DNA from: Verrucomicrobiota bacterium
GTDB lineage: Bacteria; Verrucomicrobiota; Verrucomicrobiia; Chthoniobacterales; Terrimicrobiaceae
Assembly (NCBI GenBank): GCA_026398275.1
Contig: JAPLTF010000015.1
Coordinates: forward strand, 1-64,000
Length of the DNA stretch: 64,000 bases
Direction of reading: 5' to 3'
Shown: positions 7,540 to 16,208 of the stretch, in pieces
Numbering within the stretch: position 1 is the first letter of the stretch
Layout: every line of letters starts with the position of its first letter
The notes under the pieces: generated by a model
Told to the model about the DNA's origin: nothing
Database searches by the model: none
What the model saw: the letters and a program-made list of their open reading frames with translations, nothing else
Translations under genes and position numbers: made by a program

Positions 7540-8886
7540 TCACATGATCTCCTTCAGCCGCCCGCCGGATTTGACGTTGCCGGCGATTTTCGGGGTCAGA
7601 CGCACCGACTCGTCGTCCGTGCGCGGGAATGTGCCATCCGGGTCGATCCCGAGCAGCTCATACATGCTGGCGGTGAGGTCCCATGGATAGACCGGCCGGT
7701 CGACGACCGACTCACCGCGGGCATCGGAGGATCCGACAACATGTCCTCCCCGGAAGCCGCCGCCAGCGATCAATGTCGAGAAGACCTTGCCGTAGTGGCT
7801 GCGGCCGCCGTTCCACGGGGCCTCCCACTGAACGCGCGGCGTGCGGCCGAACTCGCCGCCGCACCACACAATCGTGCTGTCGAGCAGGCCATGGTCGGCC
7901 AGGTCCTGCAGCAGGGTGGCCAAGCCCTGGTCCAGCTCCGGCAGCTTGCGGTTCATCGTCTGGAAGTGCTGTTTGTGGGTATCCCAGCCCTTGTAGTTGA
8001 TGGTGACATACTTTGCACCGCGCTCGACAAGGCGCCTGGCCGCGAGGCACGACTGCCCGAACGTATTCCGGCCATAGCTGTTCCGAAGCTCCTCGCTCTC
8101 CTTGGACAGATCAAAGACTTCGGCCCCTTCGCCCAGAATCATGTCGTAGGCTGCGTCCCCGCACTTCCGGTATTCTGCAAACTGCGGATCGTTTTGAAAC
8201 TGCCGGCCAAGCGTGTCCAGTTTTCCCAGCAGCTCCCTCCGAAGGTTCTGGTGCTCGGGAGAGATCCCCTCGGCGACAATTCCCTCGACGGCAAAAGGGG
8301 TTTTTGCGGGATCCCCGCCGGTCGCAAATGGTTTATATTTCGGGCCCAGAAATCCGGCCTCGGAAAACCGCCCCTGCGGCTCGGTCAGGACGATGTAGGG
8401 AGGAAGGAGCCCCTTGTATCCGGCATCGTATCCCTTCAGCAGCGACACGACCGCGCCCATCGAGGGATAAACCAGGCGCTCCCCCTCGGTGTGGCCGGTC
8501 TGCACCATGTAGGATGCGGTCTCGTGCGCATTGTTCTCGTGGGTCATGCTCCGGATCAGTGAGAATTTGTCGGCCTGCTTCGCGAGATTCGGCAGGAGCC
8601 TGCCAATCTGGATCCCGTCCACATTTGTGGAGATCGCCTCGTTGAGCGGACCGCAGAAATCGTGCCCGGCATCGGGCTTCGGATCGAACGTGTCGATGTG
8701 GCAGGGCCCGCCCCAGAGCCAGATCTGAATCACCGCCTGCGCCTTCGCGGTGAGTTTCACCGGCTCGGCCGGCAGAGAAAATCCGGTCCTCTGCCCGAGC
8801 AGCATGGCGGCCGTGGTGAGGAAGCTGTATCGGAACAGCGCCCGGCGGGACAAGCCGGCGTGGGATGGGATGATGAGGGATTTCAT
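7540..8886 (-). CDS. DUF1501 family protein (Tat-exported, sulfatase-like fold)
   Basis: A 448-residue protein. The N-terminus SRRALFRYSFLTTAAMLLG is a twin-arginine (Tat) signal. The mature part has the DUF1501 hallmarks WLWGGPCHIDTFDPKPDA, RSMTHENNAHETASYMVQTGH, WDTHKQHF and WCGGEFGRTP. The alkaline-phosphatase-like fold of this family suggests a metal-dependent hydrolase, probably sulfatase-like, but no substrate is established. The ATG lies one base past the stop of the DUF1549/DUF1553 gene, so the two are surely co-translated. The pairing of these families is almost diagnostic for Planctomycetota and Verrucomicrobiota. Confidence 0.9.
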   Translation of the reverse strand: MKSLIIPSHAGLSRRALFRYSFLTTAAMLLGQRTGFSLPAEPVKLTAKAQAVIQIWLWGGPCHIDTFDPKPDAGHDFCGPLNEAISTNVDGIQIGRLLPNLAKQADKFSLIRSMTHENNAHETASYMVQTGHTEGERLVYPSMGAVVSLLKGYDAGYKGLLPPYIVLTEPQGRFSEAGFLGPKYKPFATGGDPAKTPFAVEGIVAEGISPEHQNLRRELLGKLDTLGRQFQNDPQFAEYRKCGDAAYDMILGEGAEVFDLSKESEELRNSYGRNTFGQSCLAARRLVERGAKYVTINYKGWDTHKQHFQTMNRKLPELDQGLATLLQDLADHGLLDSTIVWCGGEFGRTPRVQWEAPWNGGRSHYGKVFSTLIAGGGFRGGHVVGSSDARGESVVDRPVYPWDLTASMYELLGIDPDGTFPRTDDESVRLTPKIAGNVKSGGRLKEIM

Positions 8887-8887
8887 G

Positions 8888-10468
8888 TCAGTGGCGGTAA
8901 AGGAATTCCGGGCTGTTCACGAGCGCCCATGCGACATCGCTGAGCTTCTGCCGTTTGCCGGATGCCGCCGGCGGCTGGTAGGCCGAGATGGCGGCGAGCT
9001 CGTCGCTTGTGGGATATCTGGAAAGGAATGTCAGGTAGAGGAGCGGGATGGCCTCCGCCTGGCCGGGCGCGGACTGGACGAGGTCCTTGAGCTTCCGGCT
9101 GTTGTTGATCTTGTTCAGAATATGCTTCGAGTTCAGAAGGCTCAGGCGCTGGGACGCCGTCACGTTGACGGGCCTCTCCGCCAGCAATCCGGTGTCCCTC
9201 GGCGGACGGCCGAAGAGTTCGAGAAACGAACTGGTGATGCTGCCGTCGGGCACGTCGATCGCTCGCATATCGTCGGGAAGAAAGGTGAACGGCTCGGGGA
9301 TCATGCTCATGTAATCCTCCTTCGTCCCGGTGATCCGGTTGATGGCATCGATGAGGACCTCCCCCTCGAGACGCCGCACGGGATACGAGGCCAGGTCCGC
9401 TCCGCTGCGCGGCTTGCCGTCGGGCGGGATCGGCGAAAGCTGGTAGGTGTCGGAGTTCAGAATAATCCGGAGGAACTGCTTCGTGTCATACTTAGCGGAC
9501 TGCAGCTGCCGGCCCAGCCAGGCGAGGAGCTCCGGATTCGAGGGCGGGTTGCCCGGACGGCTGTCGTCCGGCTCGTGGATGATGCCGCGCCCGAAAATCC
9601 AGAACCAGATCCGGTTCGCGGCATTTTTTGCAAACGGGGAATTCGACGAATAGACAAGCCACTGGGCAAAGATCTCCCGGGGATCGCTCTCCGGCGGGAT
9701 CTTGACGAGGGTGCCATCCGGCAGGCGGGCTGAGGAAGGCGCGGTGCCGTCGGCTGGCGGGGGGGTAAAATACACGATCTCCTCCTTCCACTCCCCGGTC
9801 TTTTTGAAGCCGACACGGGAGAAAAAAACCGCGAGATCCGCGCGCTTTTCCGGGGTCCAATTCGCCACGCGCTCGCCCATAAACGTGAGCGCCGCCGCTG
9901 CCGCCAGCGCCGCCGGTTCCCGGCTTCCGGCAGACCGCAGGAAATTCACGGGCGGGTTGCGGAAGTTGCTTCCATCGGCCGTCAGGAGCTTGCGGGCAAA
10001 TTCCGAATACGGCATGTTCTGCCGGAGGCTCGCGCGGATCCACGCGTCGTAGGCCTGGGCCGCATTCGGCCAGAGGTTGACGGGAAACTCGGATTTGACC
10101 CGCAGGACGTCCCCCCACTTCATCCCCCAGTAGTCGGCAAACTCGGGTCGCTCGAGAAGTCGATCGATCAGGGCCTCGCGCTTCGTGGGGTTTTTGTCCT
10201 TTAAAAATTCCACCGCCTCCTCCCGCGTGGGCAATGTTCCGATCGTATCGAGAAATACCCGCCGCAGAAAAACCTCGTCCGAGCACGGCCTGGCCCGGGG
10301 AATGCCGGCCGCCTTCTGTTTCGTCGCGACCAGGTTGTCGAGGGCGGCGGAGAGCGCAGGCGTGAGCCGCTTCTGCGGTTCCTTCTCGAACGGGACAACG
10401 GCAGGGGACATCGCAGCCGGACAGGCCGCGATCCCCATCAGAAGGAAAATAATCGCTCGCATCAACAT
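8888..10468 (-). CDS. DUF1549/DUF1553 (PSCyt2/PSD1) exported protein
   Basis: About 526 residues. A signal peptide (MRAIIFLLMGIAACPAAMS) is followed by a DUF1549 region (FLRRVFLDTIGTLPTREEAVEFL, RPEFADYWGMKWGDVLR) and a DUF1553 region (NRIWFWIFGRGIIHEPDD, NPELLAWLGRQL, SDTYQLS, ALVNSPEFLYRH). Many homologues carry a heme-binding PSCyt1 domain or a PPC domain in front; this one does not. It is the first gene of the unit with the DUF1501 and PPC genes. The ATG at 10468 has GAGG five bases upstream. A longer frame to 10573 would add a non-signal-like extension running through a hairpin. Confidence 0.85.
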   Translation of the reverse strand: MLMRAIIFLLMGIAACPAAMSPAVVPFEKEPQKRLTPALSAALDNLVATKQKAAGIPRARPCSDEVFLRRVFLDTIGTLPTREEAVEFLKDKNPTKREALIDRLLERPEFADYWGMKWGDVLRVKSEFPVNLWPNAAQAYDAWIRASLRQNMPYSEFARKLLTADGSNFRNPPVNFLRSAGSREPAALAAAAALTFMGERVANWTPEKRADLAVFFSRVGFKKTGEWKEEIVYFTPPPADGTAPSSARLPDGTLVKIPPESDPREIFAQWLVYSSNSPFAKNAANRIWFWIFGRGIIHEPDDSRPGNPPSNPELLAWLGRQLQSAKYDTKQFLRIILNSDTYQLSPIPPDGKPRSGADLASYPVRRLEGEVLIDAINRITGTKEDYMSMIPEPFTFLPDDMRAIDVPDGSITSSFLELFGRPPRDTGLLAERPVNVTASQRLSLLNSKHILNKINNSRKLKDLVQSAPGQAEAIPLLYLTFLSRYPTSDELAAISAYQPPAASGKRQKLSDVAWALVNSPEFLYRH

Positions 10469-10486
10469 AACCGCCTCAGGAAAATC

Positions 10487-10516
10487 GGGGGTGTGCTTCC
10501 CTGGAAGCGCACCCCC
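10487..10516. repeat. Strong 14-bp hairpin in a divergent intergenic region
   Basis: GGGGGTGTGCTTCC, a two-base loop CT, then GGAAGCGCACCCCC. This gives 14 paired positions with one G-T wobble. It lies 19-48 bases upstream of the DUF1549 start, in the gap (10469-10597) that also must hold the promoter of the divergent RidA-like gene. No T-run follows on either side, so it is not a classical terminator. It may be a solo repeat or a leader structure. Confidence 0.6.
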
Positions 10517-10597
10517 AGTCAAATCTAACCCCACTTTCGGAAATATGTTTCGAAAATACGCAACTCCACGCAACTTTCTGAGTTGAATCTTTCAGCC

Positions 10598-11659
10598 ATG
10601 CCGGATTATCCCAGCCCCCTCCACATCAAAACGATCGAGCACCCCGGCTGGCTGGAGTCGAGTGTGACTCTTCAAGGGACGGTGGGCACTGGACAACTTC
10701 AGCAGGCGCTGGAGAGGTTGCCGGGCGGCACAACGGTGCTCGGGGTCGATGTCTTCGGGACCATGGACGAAATCTTCGATATGGAGTCCGCCGTAGGGAG
10801 CGCAGGCCTCTTAGCGCCGGTCACAGCCGTCGTCTCCTCGTCTGCTGGCGGTGGCGGCATGCAGTTCACCGCGGCCTCGGGAATTGAGCCGGTGCCGCTC
10901 GTTCTGCGTGACCGCATCGCCGGCTACCTCATCAATGACTCCGGAACCAGCCACTGCTTTCTCGGCGGGCTCCTGCCGGGCGATGCGGGCGCCTCCCGCG
11001 AGGACCAGACCCGCGAGGTATTTCGCAACATCGAGGAAGCGCTGGCGCTCGCCGGAATGAGCTTCGAACACGTCGCCCGCACGTGGTTTTACAACAAGGA
11101 TATTCTGGATTGGTATCCGGCGTTCAATGAGGTCCGCACAGAATTTTTTCGCCACCATGCCATCCGGAGAATGCCGGCCAGCACGGGCATCGGCGCGCCC
11201 AACCCGGCCGGGACGGCGCTGACAGCCAAGGCGATGGCTGTGAAATCGGGCCCGGGCGAAACCCTCATTGCGGCGGTCTGCTCCCCGTTGCAATGCGACG
11301 CCTTCGCCTATGGCAGCGCGTTCAGCCGCGCCCTCGAAGTCTCGGATTCCAGTTCCCGCACACTTTATATTTCCGGCACGGCGAGCATCGAACCAGGCGG
11401 AAAGAGCGTCCACCAGGGCGATCCCGCCGCGCAGATCGGGCTGACAATGGATGTCGTTCGCGCGATCCTGGATGAAGCCGGCATGCGGATTGAGGACACC
11501 ACCCGCGCCATCGCCTACTTCCGTGATCCGTCGCATATCCCGCTCTGGGAGGACTACTGCCGCAACCTTCCCCCGCTGCCCATCGTTTCGCTCGGCTGCC
11601 ATGTCTGCCGCGACGATCTGCTCTTTGAGATCGAGCTCGATGCTTCAGTCCGCAGTTGA
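10598..11659 (+). CDS. RidA/YjgF-like protein (chorismatase-type two-domain)
   Basis: A 353-residue protein made of two YjgF/RidA-like halves. The second half carries LYISGTASIEPGGKSVHQGDPAAQ, EDTTRAIAYFRD and a closing block around SLGCHVCRDDLLFEIEL. Two-domain members of this fold include the FkbO/Hyg5 chorismatases and uncharacterised relatives. The phrases RTWFYNKDILDWYPAFNEVRTEFF and PASTGIGAPNP fit that branch. Whether it hydrolyses chorismate or a related enol pyruvate cannot be read from sequence alone. I use the ATG at 10598; a TTG lies 15 bases upstream. It converges with the next gene and overlaps it by 15 bases. Confidence 0.65.
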   Translation: MPDYPSPLHIKTIEHPGWLESSVTLQGTVGTGQLQQALERLPGGTTVLGVDVFGTMDEIFDMESAVGSAGLLAPVTAVVSSSAGGGGMQFTAASGIEPVPLVLRDRIAGYLINDSGTSHCFLGGLLPGDAGASREDQTREVFRNIEEALALAGMSFEHVARTWFYNKDILDWYPAFNEVRTEFFRHHAIRRMPASTGIGAPNPAGTALTAKAMAVKSGPGETLIAAVCSPLQCDAFAYGSAFSRALEVSDSSSRTLYISGTASIEPGGKSVHQGDPAAQIGLTMDVVRAILDEAGMRIEDTTRAIAYFRDPSHIPLWEDYCRNLPPLPIVSLGCHVCRDDLLFEIELDASVRS

Positions 11660-12229
11660 TCCACCACCCGATGCCTTGTCCGGGCTTGGGCGGCTGACGG
11701 AATACTTCCCGAGCACGCGGTTCAGGCGGGCGTAGATGTCGGGCGGAATGTAGCGGTGGATGCGGAGCGACGGACCGGCAGCCTCGATCTCCTGGCATCC
11801 GAGGCCGATCTGCGCGGAATACCCGGAATCGCCGGATTTCCAGACCAGCACATAATCCGGATGGAATCGCCCGCACGGGTCCTGCCCTCCACCGGGGGAA
11901 AACGGATTTCCCGGGCTGAATACCGCCCGGAGTTCCGCGATATCGGCATCGCTCATTGCAAGCGGCTTTTTGTAGAAATGGAAATCCCCGATGCTCACCA
12001 CATCGCCCCGCGTGATTTCCCTGGCGAACAGAGAGGACTCGGTCTTCGGATCCGGGAGCCCCTCGAAGACCTGCAGGTCCGGGATTGAGGAAACCGCCTT
12101 CCGGAACGAATCCGTCTCCGACCCGCCGAAGATCCCCGAAAGCGGCCGCGCCGCGGCGGCTGCAGATTCCCCCTGGCGCGCATCCGGCTCAGCAGCCTGC
12201 AGCGGCAGCAAGGCCAGGGAGAGAAGCAT
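11645..12229 (-). CDS. Exported protein of unknown function
   Basis: About 194 residues from the ATG at 12229. A hydrophobic stretch (MLLSLALLPLQAAEP) looks like a signal peptide without the usual basic N-region. The mature part has no motif I recognise; it contains RGDVVSIGDFHFYKKPLAMSD and a cysteine pair (DPCGRFHPD, LGCQE). The frame stays open back to 12499 through a palindromic element, and that extension (residues rich in A, P, R) is clearly repeat-derived. The element may have replaced the original leader. Function unknown; the 3' ends of this gene and the RidA-like gene overlap. Confidence 0.5.
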   Translation of the reverse strand: MLLSLALLPLQAAEPDARQGESAAAAARPLSGIFGGSETDSFRKAVSSIPDLQVFEGLPDPKTESSLFAREITRGDVVSIGDFHFYKKPLAMSDADIAELRAVFSPGNPFSPGGGQDPCGRFHPDYVLVWKSGDSGYSAQIGLGCQEIEAAGPSLRIHRYIPPDIYARLNRVLGKYSVSRPSPDKASGGGSTAD

Positions 12230-12270
12230 GCCGAACCCGCATAGCTTCAGAGAAACTGCGGCGCGGAGTG

Positions 12271-12403
12271 TTCCGGGGAGCGCACGCGCCCCGCGTGCTG
12301 GTTTCGGCGCCCTCGCCGAAACAACCTTCCCTTCACAAACGAAAGAAGCTTGCGGCAGCGGGGCGCTGCCGCCCGCACGCGGGGGCGCGTGCGCTCCCCG
12401 GAA
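12271..12403. repeat. Four-hairpin palindromic element, copy 2
   Basis: A 28-bp inverted repeat (12271-12298 against 12375-12403, one extra G on the right; ends TTCCGGGGAGCGCACG) encloses two further perfect hairpins. These are GTTTCGGCG-ccct-CGCCGAAAC (about 12300-12321) and GCGGCAGCG-ggg-CGCTGCCGC (about 12352-12371). The arm again folds as GCACGCG-ccc-CGCGTGC. The plan matches copy 1 position by position while most stem bases differ. It lies directly upstream of an exported-protein gene. Confidence 0.75.
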
Positions 12404-12483
12404 ATGCCGTGCATCCACGCTGAAAGCGCGGGGTGTCCTCGCTGAGATGCCAACTGGTGAGGCCCCCCCTTGATTTCCGATCT

Positions 12484-13593
12484 TCATGCTTCCGCGCATC
12501 CGATCTTTTCCAGCAGGCGGGGGATGGCGACGTGGCGCTGGATCAGGTCCTGGATGCGCTCGATTTTCCGGGTGTCCCCGGGCAGGGTTTTGACGGTCAT
12601 CGAGTGGATCCTCTGCGCGATTGTGTAGCTGTCCATCGGCGAGAGGATCACGGGCAGGGTCGTCTGGCCGAGCATCTCAAGCAGCCGCGCATGCGGGCGC
12701 AGGTCGTCGGAGAGAACGAGCCCGGCCAGCGGCCCGCCATCCTGGGCCATCGACCGCGAGAGCGCGGCCAGCACGACATCCTCCCGGTCGCCGGGAACCA
12801 CGAGGAGCGTGCCGTCTTTCACCCCGTGAAAAAGGTTCGCCGAGCTCACCGCGCCGATCACGACCTGGCGGCTGTGCCGGCGGCTTTCCTTCTGGTTGTA
12901 AAGGAACTTCCCGCGGATGTGCTCGCAGATCTGCTGGAGCGTCGGCTCGGCCAGCATGTTCTCCATGGGAACGATCCCGAGAAGCTCGAGCCCGAGCCGC
13001 TCGAATCCCCGGCCTGCAAAATCCGCGATGTAGTCGAGCTTGTCCGGATGGACCTTGTTCATCACGACTCCGATGACCTCGACCCCCTCGCGATCGAAGA
13101 GCGCCTTATTCAAGGCGGCCTCGTCGATCGGGCGTCCGATGCCGCCCGGCGTCACAAGAATCACCCTGCTCGCCAGCAGCTTCGCCACCGTCGCATTCGA
13201 CAGGTCGAAAGTGGACCCGACACCCGCATGGCCGGTGCCCTCGATGATCGCAAAATCCTTTTCCCAGCACGACCGGTCGAACGAATGCTGGATCCGCCGC
13301 GCAAGGCTCTCGTGGTTGGACTGGTTGATGTATCGCCTCGTGAAATCCGGCTCGACCGCGATCGGGCTCATGTCCTCGATCGGGATCTGCGTGCCGAACG
13401 TGTCGCGGATCAGGACGCTGTCCTCATCGATGCGCTTCCCGTCCACCTCGGTGAAACGCTGGCCGACCGGCTTGATGAAACCGATCCGGTTGAAGCGCGG
13501 CCGCAGGCTCGCATAGAGCCCGAGCGCCACGGTCGTCTTCCCCGTGTTCTGCTCGGTCGCGGCGATGAAGATCCGGGGGGTGGTGGTATTCAC
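12484..13593 (-). CDS. BioD-like/DRTGG domain partner of phosphate acetyltransferase
   Basis: A 369-residue protein. The N-terminal BioD/AAA_26 ATPase-like domain has the P-loop AATEQNTGKTTVALGL (about residues 11-26) and the motif IIEGTGHAGVGS. The C-terminal part contains a DRTGG-type domain (IGAVSSANLFHGVKDGTLLVVPGDREDVVLAAL). In enterobacterial Pta these two domains are fused in front of the catalytic domain and act in regulation and oligomerisation. Here they form a separate protein whose ATG overlaps the pta stop by four bases (ATGA). I infer that it works with the Pta encoded just upstream. Confidence 0.8.
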   Translation of the reverse strand: MNTTTPRIFIAATEQNTGKTTVALGLYASLRPRFNRIGFIKPVGQRFTEVDGKRIDEDSVLIRDTFGTQIPIEDMSPIAVEPDFTRRYINQSNHESLARRIQHSFDRSCWEKDFAIIEGTGHAGVGSTFDLSNATVAKLLASRVILVTPGGIGRPIDEAALNKALFDREGVEVIGVVMNKVHPDKLDYIADFAGRGFERLGLELLGIVPMENMLAEPTLQQICEHIRGKFLYNQKESRRHSRQVVIGAVSSANLFHGVKDGTLLVVPGDREDVVLAALSRSMAQDGGPLAGLVLSDDLRPHARLLEMLGQTTLPVILSPMDSYTIAQRIHSMTVKTLPGDTRKIERIQDLIQRHVAIPRLLEKIGCAEA

Positions 13594-14630
13594 GCTTCCG
13601 CGCTCTCAGGATACAATTTCCGATACTCGATCGCCTGCAGGCCGACGAGCGCAGCCATGCAGAGGATCTCCTCGGGGTCGGTGCCGCGTGACAGGTCCGC
13701 CGCCGGGCGCGTGAGCCCGAGGATCAGCTGCCCGAACGTCCTCGCCGCCGCAAACTGATGGATCAATTTCACCGCGATGTTCCCGCTGTTGAGATCGGGA
13801 AAAATCAGGACGTTCGCCTTTCCGCCCACGAGGCTCGGACCCATCTTTTTCTCGGCCAGCACCGGGTCGAGCGCGGCATCCGCCTGCATCTCGCCGTCGA
13901 CCGCGATTTCCGCGCCGATCTTTGCGATGATCTGCCGCGCCAGCTCCGTCGCCCCGGCCACCTTTTCCGTCGAGGCCGTGCGCGCGCTGCCCTTGGTCGA
14001 AAAGCTCAGGAGGGCGACCCTCGGACGCTGGCCAAAAACCTGCCGCGCGAGCAGCCCGGTCTGGACGGCAATCGAGGCGAGCTGCTGCATGTTGGGATCC
14101 GGCACGACCCCGGTATCCCCGAGGAACATCACGCCGTCGTCGCCGAAGGCCTTGTTCTCCAGCTCCACGATCGTGCAGCTCGACACCACCCCGGCATGAG
14201 GCAGCGGCTTGATCAGATTCAGCAGCGGGCGCAGGAAGACCCCGCCGTAGGAGGTCACGCCGCCGACCAGCGCATCCGCAAGCCCGTATTGGACCATCAT
14301 CGCGGCAAAGTAGTTGTGGTTGGTCATCACCGCACGGCTGTCCCGGAGCCCCATGTTTTTATACCGCTCCAGACGCTCGAGCCGCTGGCAGAAGATCGGC
14401 AGGTCGGAGGATGTCTCCGGGTTGACGATCGCCACATGGTCGAGGCCGACCTTTTCGGCCATCGCCACGCGCTCGATCACGTCCCGCTTGCCGAGCAGGA
14501 TCGGCACGCCAAGATCCCGCTCGTAAAACATCTGCGCCGCGCGTATCACTCGCGGATCGTCCCCGTCCGGAAACACAATCCGCTTCGGATGGCGCTTCAG
14601 CTTTGCAAAAACCGAATTGATAAAACTCAT
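13590..14630 (-). CDS. pta: Phosphate acetyltransferase
   Basis: A 346-residue PTA_PTB enzyme that converts acetyl-CoA and phosphate to acetyl phosphate and CoA. Typical blocks are KRIVFPDGDDPRVIRAA near the start, NHNYFAAMMVQYGLADALVGG, LGDTGVVPDPN, LLSFSTKGSA and LIFPDLNSGNIAVKL. Length matches the short catalytic-domain form. The ATG at 14630 fits the family start (MSFINSVFAKLKRHP). No acetate kinase gene is in the window. Its start codon overlaps, on the opposite strand, the start of folP. The frame continues to 15095 but that part is antisense to folP. Confidence 0.9.
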   Translation of the reverse strand: MSFINSVFAKLKRHPKRIVFPDGDDPRVIRAAQMFYERDLGVPILLGKRDVIERVAMAEKVGLDHVAIVNPETSSDLPIFCQRLERLERYKNMGLRDSRAVMTNHNYFAAMMVQYGLADALVGGVTSYGGVFLRPLLNLIKPLPHAGVVSSCTIVELENKAFGDDGVMFLGDTGVVPDPNMQQLASIAVQTGLLARQVFGQRPRVALLSFSTKGSARTASTEKVAGATELARQIIAKIGAEIAVDGEMQADAALDPVLAEKKMGPSLVGGKANVLIFPDLNSGNIAVKLIHQFAAARTFGQLILGLTRPAADLSRGTDPEEILCMAALVGLQAIEYRKLYPESAEA

Positions 14631-15549
14631 GTCCGTGGAATCCGCCAACAGGCTGGAGAAGAATCCCGCCGGAGACAAGGAGAACATCGCGTCCCTCCTC
14701 GCCCGCGGCCGCGCGGTCCCCGTCGGCGGGCGTCCGCTGGTCATGGGGATTCTCAACATCAACGACGATTCGTTCTCGGGCGACGGGCGGCTCGATACCG
14801 GCTGGGCGCTGGAAAAAGCACTCGGGATGGTGGCGGCCGGGGCGGACGTCGTGGATGTCGGAGGCGAGAGCGCGCGGACCAACCGGGCTCCGGTAAGCGA
14901 GGAGGAGGAGTGGCGGCGGATCGCTCCGTTTCTGGAGAAATTCCCGTCGCTCATCGAAAAGGTTGGCCCGCGCGATGAAGGCCAGGTTTTTCCGCCGCTC
15001 CTCTCCGTCAACACCTGGCGCACGACGGTGGCGGCCCGCGCGATGAAGGCCGGATGCGATCTTCTCAACGACATGAGCGCCCTGCCGGATGCCACTCACG
15101 CGCGGCTCTGCGCGGAGCACGGATCCGCGCTCCTCATCATGCACTCGAAGGGGCTGCCGAAAATCCCCCACACCCATGTCGAATACCGCGACGTCATGGC
15201 AGAATTGGAGGAATTCTTTGAAGAGAAGATCGCCATGGCCGTCGCCGCCGGGGTCCCGAAACAATCGCTCGTCGTCGATCCCGGGATTGATTTTGCCAAG
15301 CAGACGGATGACAACCTCCGCATCCTCCGCGAATTTCCACGCCTCGCCCGCTTCGGCTGCCCGATCCTGCTCCCCGTCTCCCGCAAGAGCACGATCGGGC
15401 GGGTGCTCGGAATCGAAAACCCCGCCGACCGAGACGCAGGGACCATCGCCTGCACCGTGGCGGGCGCACTCCGCGGAGCCGCAATCCTCCGCGTCCACAA
15501 CGTCGATGCCGCCCGGCTCGCCCTCCGCGCAGTCACCCTTGTCCGATGA
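14629..15549 (+). CDS. folP: Dihydropteroate synthase (divergent)
   Basis: About 306 residues. It should join p-aminobenzoate to the pterin diphosphate in folate synthesis. Family blocks are present but several are altered. VMGILNINDDSFSGDG stands for MGILNVTPDSFSDGG. VDVGGESARTN stands for D-GGESTRPG. VDPGIDFAKQTDDN has D where H is usual before N. SRKSTIG and RVHNVDAARLA close the barrel. The changes at pterin and phosphate loops make this a divergent DHPS or a paralogue. The start is uncertain: the ATG at 14629 shares two bases with the pta start on the other strand, and a TTG lies at 14617. Confidence 0.8.
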   Translation: MSVESANRLEKNPAGDKENIASLLARGRAVPVGGRPLVMGILNINDDSFSGDGRLDTGWALEKALGMVAAGADVVDVGGESARTNRAPVSEEEEWRRIAPFLEKFPSLIEKVGPRDEGQVFPPLLSVNTWRTTVAARAMKAGCDLLNDMSALPDATHARLCAEHGSALLIMHSKGLPKIPHTHVEYRDVMAELEEFFEEKIAMAVAAGVPKQSLVVDPGIDFAKQTDDNLRILREFPRLARFGCPILLPVSRKSTIGRVLGIENPADRDAGTIACTVAGALRGAAILRVHNVDAARLALRAVTLVR

Positions 15550-15595
15550 GCGCGAAACATTTTCAATGTTCGCTACAGAAGGAAACTTCCCCCGA

Positions 15596-16048
15596 ATGAA
15601 CCCGCTCCGCCTCCAAAAAATCCAGATCTGGTCCGTCGTCCTGATCCGGGTCGTCCTCGGCATCACGTTTCTTTTCGCCGGGGCCATCAAGGCAAGCGCC
15701 AGCGAGGAGTTCGCACTTGCGCTCGTCCCCTTCAGCATCCTTCCTGAATCCTGGACCGGAACATTTGCCATGGCCCTCGCAATCACGGAAATCGCGGCAG
15801 GTCTGCTGATCCTCCTGCCGCGCGTCCACCGCATCGGTTCGGCGATGATTTTGCTCCTCGCGCTCCTGTTTATCGGAGTCCTCACCTGGGCGCTCTCAAA
15901 TGGCCTCATCGTCAGCTGCGGCTGCTTCGGCGGCGACGAAACCCCTTCCGCCTCCGCCATGCAGCTGGCCATCTTCCGCGACATCGGCATCGCCAGCGCC
16001 GCGGCGCTTACGCTCGTCCTCCGGGTGCGACCCAACCCGAAGAATTAG
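15596..16048 (+). CDS. MauE/DoxX family membrane protein
   Basis: A 150-residue protein with four predicted membrane helices (WSVVLIRVVLGITFLFAGAI, FAMALAITEIAAGLLILLP, IGSAMILLLALLFIGVLTWAL and IASAAALTLVLRV). The VSCGCFGG motif between helices 3 and 4 is the paired-cysteine signature of the MauE/DoxX redox group. Such proteins take part in disulfide or quinone-linked redox at the inner membrane. There is no mau cluster nearby, so the partner is unknown. AGAAGGA lies upstream of the chosen ATG; an in-frame ATG at 15566 is the alternative. It follows folP by 46 bases and may be co-transcribed with it. Confidence 0.75.
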   Translation: MNPLRLQKIQIWSVVLIRVVLGITFLFAGAIKASASEEFALALVPFSILPESWTGTFAMALAITEIAAGLLILLPRVHRIGSAMILLLALLFIGVLTWALSNGLIVSCGCFGGDETPSASAMQLAIFRDIGIASAAALTLVLRVRPNPKN

Positions 16049-16091
16049 GGCCGGCCCCTCAATGGAGGCGGCGCAGGATTTCGGCGTCACC

Positions 16092-16208
16092 GGGAGCGCG
16101 GGCATCCTGCCTGCTCCGTTTGGCATCCTGCCGAACGGTTTTCCTCTGTTTCGTTTCGATCTCCCCGGCAGGGATGCCGGAGAGGGCAGGCTGGAAGCCC
16201 GCGCTCCC
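16092..16208. repeat. Four-hairpin palindromic element, copy 3
   Basis: The 270-base gap 16049-16318 has no gene. Its core is this element. Arm hairpin 1 is GCGGGCA-tcc-TGCCTGC. Hairpin 2 is CCGTTTGGCA-tcc-TGCCGAACGG. A mirror of hairpin 2 is CCGGCA-ggga-TGCCGG. The closing arm is GCAGGC-tggaa-GCCCGC, and both outer ends read GGGAGCGCG in inverted order. Stems carry G-T wobbles, so this copy looks older. Short frames across it encode AGCP-rich peptides and are not genes. Confidence 0.65.

Noticed and set aside
5381-7690. A 769-codon open frame on the plus strand
   Set aside because: It is antisense to the PPC protein gene and made of low-complexity basic sequence; no start signal or domain.
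10487-10516. The 14-bp hairpin as a Rho-independent terminator
   Set aside because: No T-run follows on either strand and it lies at the 5' ends of two divergent genes.
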